Of a DNA stretch of 17,615 nt, positions 15,036-17,615 are shown in pieces. The notes under the pieces are model-generated. The model was not told the origin of the DNA and ran no database searches. It worked only from the letters and a program-made list of their open reading frames with translations. Each line of letters starts with the position of its first letter. Within the stretch, counting starts at the first letter, position 1. Where the stretch lies: positions 42,078-59,692 of the forward strand of contig MU647704.1 in the NCBI GenBank assembly GCA_026770585.1. The letters are read 5' to 3'. A program made the translations under genes and the position numbers. Origin of the DNA: Baffinella frigidus (Eukaryota > Cryptophyceae > Cryptomonadales > Baffinellaceae).

Positions 15036-15063
15036 TCGCCGGAATACACCCTAAGATGACAGA

Positions 15064-15163
15064 CCCCTTAAGTGGCCAGCGGGTCGAAAAGGACCCGCGG
15101 AGGTCCCAGGCAGGTCCTAGGACCCTACGGTAGGGCGTATGGGCCCAATGGTCACTTAAGGGG
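15064..15163. repeat. Structured CTTAAG element, copy 2 (complete)
   Basis: Inverted arms CCCCTTAAGTGGCC (15064-15077) and GGTCACTTAAGGGG (15150-15163) match at 13 of 14 positions. They enclose two hairpins: GCGGGTC-GAAAAG-GACCCGC near 15079-15098 and CCCTA-CGG-TAGGG at 15123-15135. The right half matches 2638-2685. It has no coding capacity. Terminal inverted arms suggest a miniature mobile element or a cruciform-forming site. Confidence 0.7.
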
Positions 15164-15279
15164 TACACACCCTAGGTTGTCATAGAACACTCTAAGGTAG
15201 CACGGAACAAGTGGAATGATGGACGGTTCATTAACACAACACATCACAGCGCCCCGCACTACAGCCGACCAAGCACAGC

Positions 15280-15879
15280 TCACTCGGCAACAACCACCCT
15301 CTTCCGAAGCGTGTTCCACTTGTCCTGGAGGTGCTTGATAGACCGCTCGTCCCACGCCACCCCTTGGTCGGTAAGGAGCTGTCTCATGGTGTCCAGGATC
15401 TTGCACCAGACGGACTTACCATCGGCCTGTGCCACCGCGGAGTGCAGAGCTTTCTCTTCGGCCCTCGACCAATGCCCGTTGCATTTCTCACGGCGTCGTT
15501 TCACGCCGACGGGTAGCTGTTTTGCAGCATTGGGCTGGGGCTCGACGGGCTTGGACCCGGCGGGCTTGGGCCCGGCGGGCTTGACCGGGGGAGAGTAAGA
15601 GTATCCCAGGCGGAGAAGCGCGTCCTCTGCGCGCACGGAAGCCTGTTCGGCGGAAGAGTACCCCAGACGGAGAAGCGCGTCGGCTGCGTCCACGGCGGAC
15701 TGTGTTGTACGAGAGTACCCCAGAATGAGTAGCGCGTCCTCGGCACGCATAGCACGAACAAGTGCCTCGGACGGGTCATCGGAGTTCATGGCAGCAGGCT
15801 TCTCGTGGGTAGAGTCATTGGAGCTTGGGGTGGCAGCCTTGGCAGGGATAGAGTCGCCGGACACTATCGCGAGAGACAT
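15280..15879 (-). CDS. Telobox/SANT-type DNA-binding protein (199 aa)
   Basis: Residues 42-94 carry three repeats of AEDALLxLGYS. Residues 97-116 are a Pro/Lys linker and 127-132 a nuclear-localisation-like KRRREK. Residues 136-195 form a Myb/SANT-like domain: WSRAEEKALHSAV, then W158 and W176, ending in a recognition helix HLQDKWNTLRK. That helix resembles the telobox (xDLKDKWRNL) of plant telomere-repeat-binding proteins, which bind TTTAGGG. It probably binds DNA in a nuclear stage. TATAAGG lies 36 nt before the chosen start at 15879. The longer frame to 16254 would read through that promoter and is less likely. Confidence 0.75.
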   Translation of the reverse strand: MSLAIVSGDSIPAKAATPSSNDSTHEKPAAMNSDDPSEALVRAMRAEDALLILGYSRTTQSAVDAADALLRLGYSSAEQASVRAEDALLRLGYSYSPPVKPAGPKPAGSKPVEPQPNAAKQLPVGVKRRREKCNGHWSRAEEKALHSAVAQADGKSVWCKILDTMRQLLTDQGVAWDERSIKHLQDKWNTLRKRVVVAE

Positions 15880-15915
15880 GTTACTTTGAGAGATGTCGTA
15901 GAGCGACGGCAATCC

Positions 15916-15922
15916 CCTTATA
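15916..15922 (-). promoter_or_regulatory. TATA box (TATAAGG)
   Basis: Minus-strand TATAAGG, 36 nt before the ATG at 15879. The spacing equals that of the TATATA before the gene at 16235. Confidence 0.65.
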
Positions 15923-15967
15923 CACCAGCCCAAGTTCCCGCGTGTCTTATGTGCAACTCGAGACCGG

Positions 15968-16138
15968 GACAATACGTGTTGCATTACATGCAACAAATAC
16001 GAAATCAGTACATGCAACGATACACACAACACCGCATGCAAAAGACGGATTGCACGTGCCGAGCTGGGAACAGGGGTGTGGGTGTGTCCAACAGAGAAGA
16101 ATGCGAACCGTGTGACGCTAACAATACGTGCTGCACTT
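15968..16138. promoter_or_regulatory. Further copies of the ACAATACGTG motif
   Basis: GACAATACGTGTTGCATT is at 15968-15985 and ACAATACGTGCTGCACTT at 16121-16138. ACATGCAAC is at 15986 and 16009 and is the complement of the GTTGCATGT at 14911. They lie in the divergent spacer between the genes starting at 15879 (-) and 16235 (+). Confidence 0.5.
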
Positions 16139-16192
16139 CCACTATCATACACACGATTGATGGAATCTGCTAGAGATTGTCCACGGGGGAGG

Positions 16193-16198
16193 TATATA
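16193..16198 (+). promoter_or_regulatory. TATA box (TATATA)
   Basis: TATATACA begins 42 nt before the ATG at 16235. Confidence 0.65.
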
Positions 16199-16234
16199 CA
16201 TCGGTGGTAGCGTGGCACACACAACAAGCAAGCG

Positions 16235-16417
16235 ATGGGGGCAAAGACCAGCAAGCCAGGAAATATAACGGAATACGAGATGGTTCAAGTCCAGATACAG
16301 ATACAGAAAGAAGGCGAACCAACCACCAACTGTGCATACTGCAACAAGCTGTTTGAAACCCATGCCGACAAGCACCAACACATGTGTGGGGGGGTGAAGC
16401 CCAGTATGTACCGGTAA
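16235..16417 (+). CDS. Small myristoylation-type zinc-binding protein (60 aa)
   Basis: The N-terminus MGAKTSKPGN fits the N-myristoyltransferase pattern (Gly2, Thr5/Ser6, Lys7) and resembles Src-family starts. That suggests lipid anchoring to a membrane. Residues 33-51 hold C33-x2-C36-x10-H47-x3-C51 with extra His at 43 and 49, a short C2HC-type zinc knuckle. The middle is a Gln/Val β-like stretch (VQVQIQIQ). It resembles in design small membrane-linked viral matrix or ring-like proteins, but it is too short for RING and the function is unknown. The start is supported by TATATA 36 nt upstream. Confidence 0.75.
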   Translation: MGAKTSKPGNITEYEMVQVQIQIQKEGEPTTNCAYCNKLFETHADKHQHMCGGVKPSMYR

Positions 16418-16515
16418 GCGGGGCGAGCGCGTCTTGCATTCCACCAGAGAATGCTGCCACGAAATGTTCCCATCGACGAGTGATTCTGTGTCTCGCGTGT
16501 CGCGCATCCCGCGTG

Positions 16516-16525
16516 TATATAAAAG
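16516..16525 (+). promoter_or_regulatory. TATA box (TATATAAAAG)
   Basis: Near-perfect eukaryotic TATA box 23 nt before the ATG at 16549. This implies a very short 5' leader. Confidence 0.7.
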
Positions 16526-16548
16526 ATTCTCGTCGGTGTATAGAGACA

Positions 16549-17034
16549 ATGCTATACGGACCCTCCTTCAACGAAGCATGTGCCGCAAACGAGGCGATCA
16601 AATGCATTACAGACCCATACGAGATTATACAACTCGTGCTTGCACTGCCACAGTCACAGTACTCTGCGACGCCGCAAGATACTGCATCCAAGGTCCTTGC
16701 AAATCTCATACACAACGACGTCTCGCTGGACCATAAAGATGGGTTCGATGTGATACGTGCGATGCTCAATACGATGAAGGGGTTGCGCAGTTACAACTGT
16801 GATAGAATGGGGTGCGACTTTTTCTGGCGTATCTCTGTTGGATCGCGTCTGGACCAAACGCCCTCCATCGCGTTCGTTGTTATGAGGGATGAGATACAGG
16901 TGGCGGTGCAGCATGCGCTTGACAAGCACAACGTGACATACCAAAGCCGTCCATGGATGATACATGCACACACGGTTTTGGGGACCATTGATTCGACTCG
17001 TAGTCTCTACAGCAAGTCGAGGTTGGGGTACTGA
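16549..17034 (+). CDS. Unknown protein (161 aa)
   Basis: It begins MLYGPSFNEACAANEAIKC and is a soluble α/β-looking protein. It contains a FFWRISVG strand, a CDRMGC pair of Cys and a basic C-terminus ending SKSRLGY. No family is recognised. The frame extends upstream to an ATG at 16384, but that part overlaps the zinc-knuckle gene and contains the TATA box. The start at 16549 is therefore preferred. Confidence 0.75.
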   Translation: MLYGPSFNEACAANEAIKCITDPYEIIQLVLALPQSQYSATPQDTASKVLANLIHNDVSLDHKDGFDVIRAMLNTMKGLRSYNCDRMGCDFFWRISVGSRLDQTPSIAFVVMRDEIQVAVQHALDKHNVTYQSRPWMIHAHTVLGTIDSTRSLYSKSRLGY

Positions 17035-17293
17035 GTCCTATACCGTGTACAGATCGGGGGAGCGATCCTGCGCGACCGCCCCCCACTTTATGGTGCCACA
17101 AAGCGTGTTGTCTTGCATGCTTCTCACCGCCCACTCCACCCCCCCCTCCCGCGCCGCAGCCACTCCACAGTCCCCGTGTTGGCTAAGCGAATCTCTTCTC
17201 AGCAGTCTCTCAACACGTATGCGACGACCTCGTTAAGTGCCGCCACGCAATCCACGGCACTCATGACACACCCGAGCTAGTCCGTAACACACC
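17035..17293. other. Spacer without a recognised gene
   Basis: It contains a GGGGG…CCCCCC potential stem at ~17056-17088 after the upstream stop and pyrimidine-rich tracts near 17140. No TATA box is clear before the next ATG. Confidence 0.5.
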
Positions 17294-17615
17294 ATGAAGA
17301 CGAAATGTCCCCGGCCCATCAAGACGTTTACGAGACCGGCCCAGCTGAAACCTGGCGAGTATTTCATCGGCGATCTGGGCGCCATACTCAACCCCAAAGA
17401 CATCGCCGAAATCGTCAAGTACCAGCTCACAGAATCTACACTCGGCAAGTACAACAACCGGTTTGGCAGGTATATCCTAACAAATGGACGCGATTTGATC
17501 ATCTTTGGAACCACCCAAGAAGCCCCGCTGTTCGCGGGCACACAGAAGTTTACCGACAGGGAGGGGAACGTCTACATGGTCGACACGTGCGCTCTTGGAA
17601 TAACCCTATCAGAGG
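17294..17615 (+). CDS. GxYxxGD-family protein, partial, paralogue of the gene at 12160
   Basis: An open frame from the ATG at 17294 runs off the window end (107 codons seen). It has a basic N-terminus, PGEYFIGDLGAIL at ~20-32 and MVDTCALGITLSE at ~95-107. These line up with SGEYWVGDLCNVL and FIDSGTVGITLLE of the 12160 protein at similar spacing, with the central region diverged. DTC replaces DSG at the second motif. Function unknown. Confidence 0.8.
   Translation, partial: MKTKCPRPIKTFTRPAQLKPGEYFIGDLGAILNPKDIAEIVKYQLTESTLGKYNNRFGRYILTNGRDLIIFGTTQEAPLFAGTQKFTDREGNVYMVDTCALGITLSE

Noticed and set aside
16020-16254. N-terminal extension of the telobox protein to 16254
   Set aside because: The extension would cross its own TATA box at 15916 and the promoter of the divergent gene, and its composition differs from the rest.

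Overview
The window looks like accessory DNA of a large eukaryotic double-stranded DNA virus, or an integrated copy of one. The evidence is close-packed intronless genes on both strands, TATA-type promoters at fixed distances from start codons, paralogous ankyrin-repeat genes, a telobox/SANT-type DNA-binding protein, a myristoylation-type small zinc protein, and a tRNA with internal Pol III boxes and a T-run terminator. No capsid, polymerase or packaging gene is present, so the lineage cannot be named. Phaeovirus-like or another moderately GC-rich nucleocytovirus is compatible but unproven. Most genes here have no function I can recognise.

Layout. Positions 1-624 are degenerate CCCTAAA-type telomere-like repeats enclosed by two coding relics. 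1019-2536 is a long coiled-coil protein gene, followed by an 18-bp minisatellite and a short structured element. 2806-3859 holds a multi-pass membrane protein split between two frames. 4010-4738 (-) and 4956-5393 (+) are unknown genes. 5735-6967 (-) is an ankyrin protein. 7191-7349 carries a tRNA-like relic and an intact tRNA-Ile(UAU). 7402-7812 (-) and 7922-8827 (+) diverge from one TATTTAAG site. The ankyrin gene, with its 3' flank, is repeated at 9092-10250. 10230-10829 (-) is an acidic-tailed coiled-coil gene interrupted by an in-frame TAG. 10887-11768 (-) and 12160-12723 (+) diverge from a repeat-rich spacer. 12947-13660 is a GNAT-like protein with a Pro-rich repeat tail. 13884-14819 (-) and 15280-15879 (-) are an unknown protein and the telobox protein, and they share upstream motifs. 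16235-16417 and 16549-17034 are small TATA-driven genes. 17294-17615 is the start of a paralogue of the 12160 gene.

Common themes. Two promoter styles recur: TATTTAAG/A about 45-64 nt before the ATG (coiled-coil and ankyrin genes), and TATATA/TATAAG about 23-45 nt before the ATG (the others). CA/GT microsatellites occupy three of the four convergent gene junctions. A structured CTTAAG element occurs twice with a compensatory base-pair change. The sequence shows active local duplication (ankyrin cassette, C-terminal 45-bp repeat, minisatellites in genes) and gene decay (relics, frame break, amber stop).
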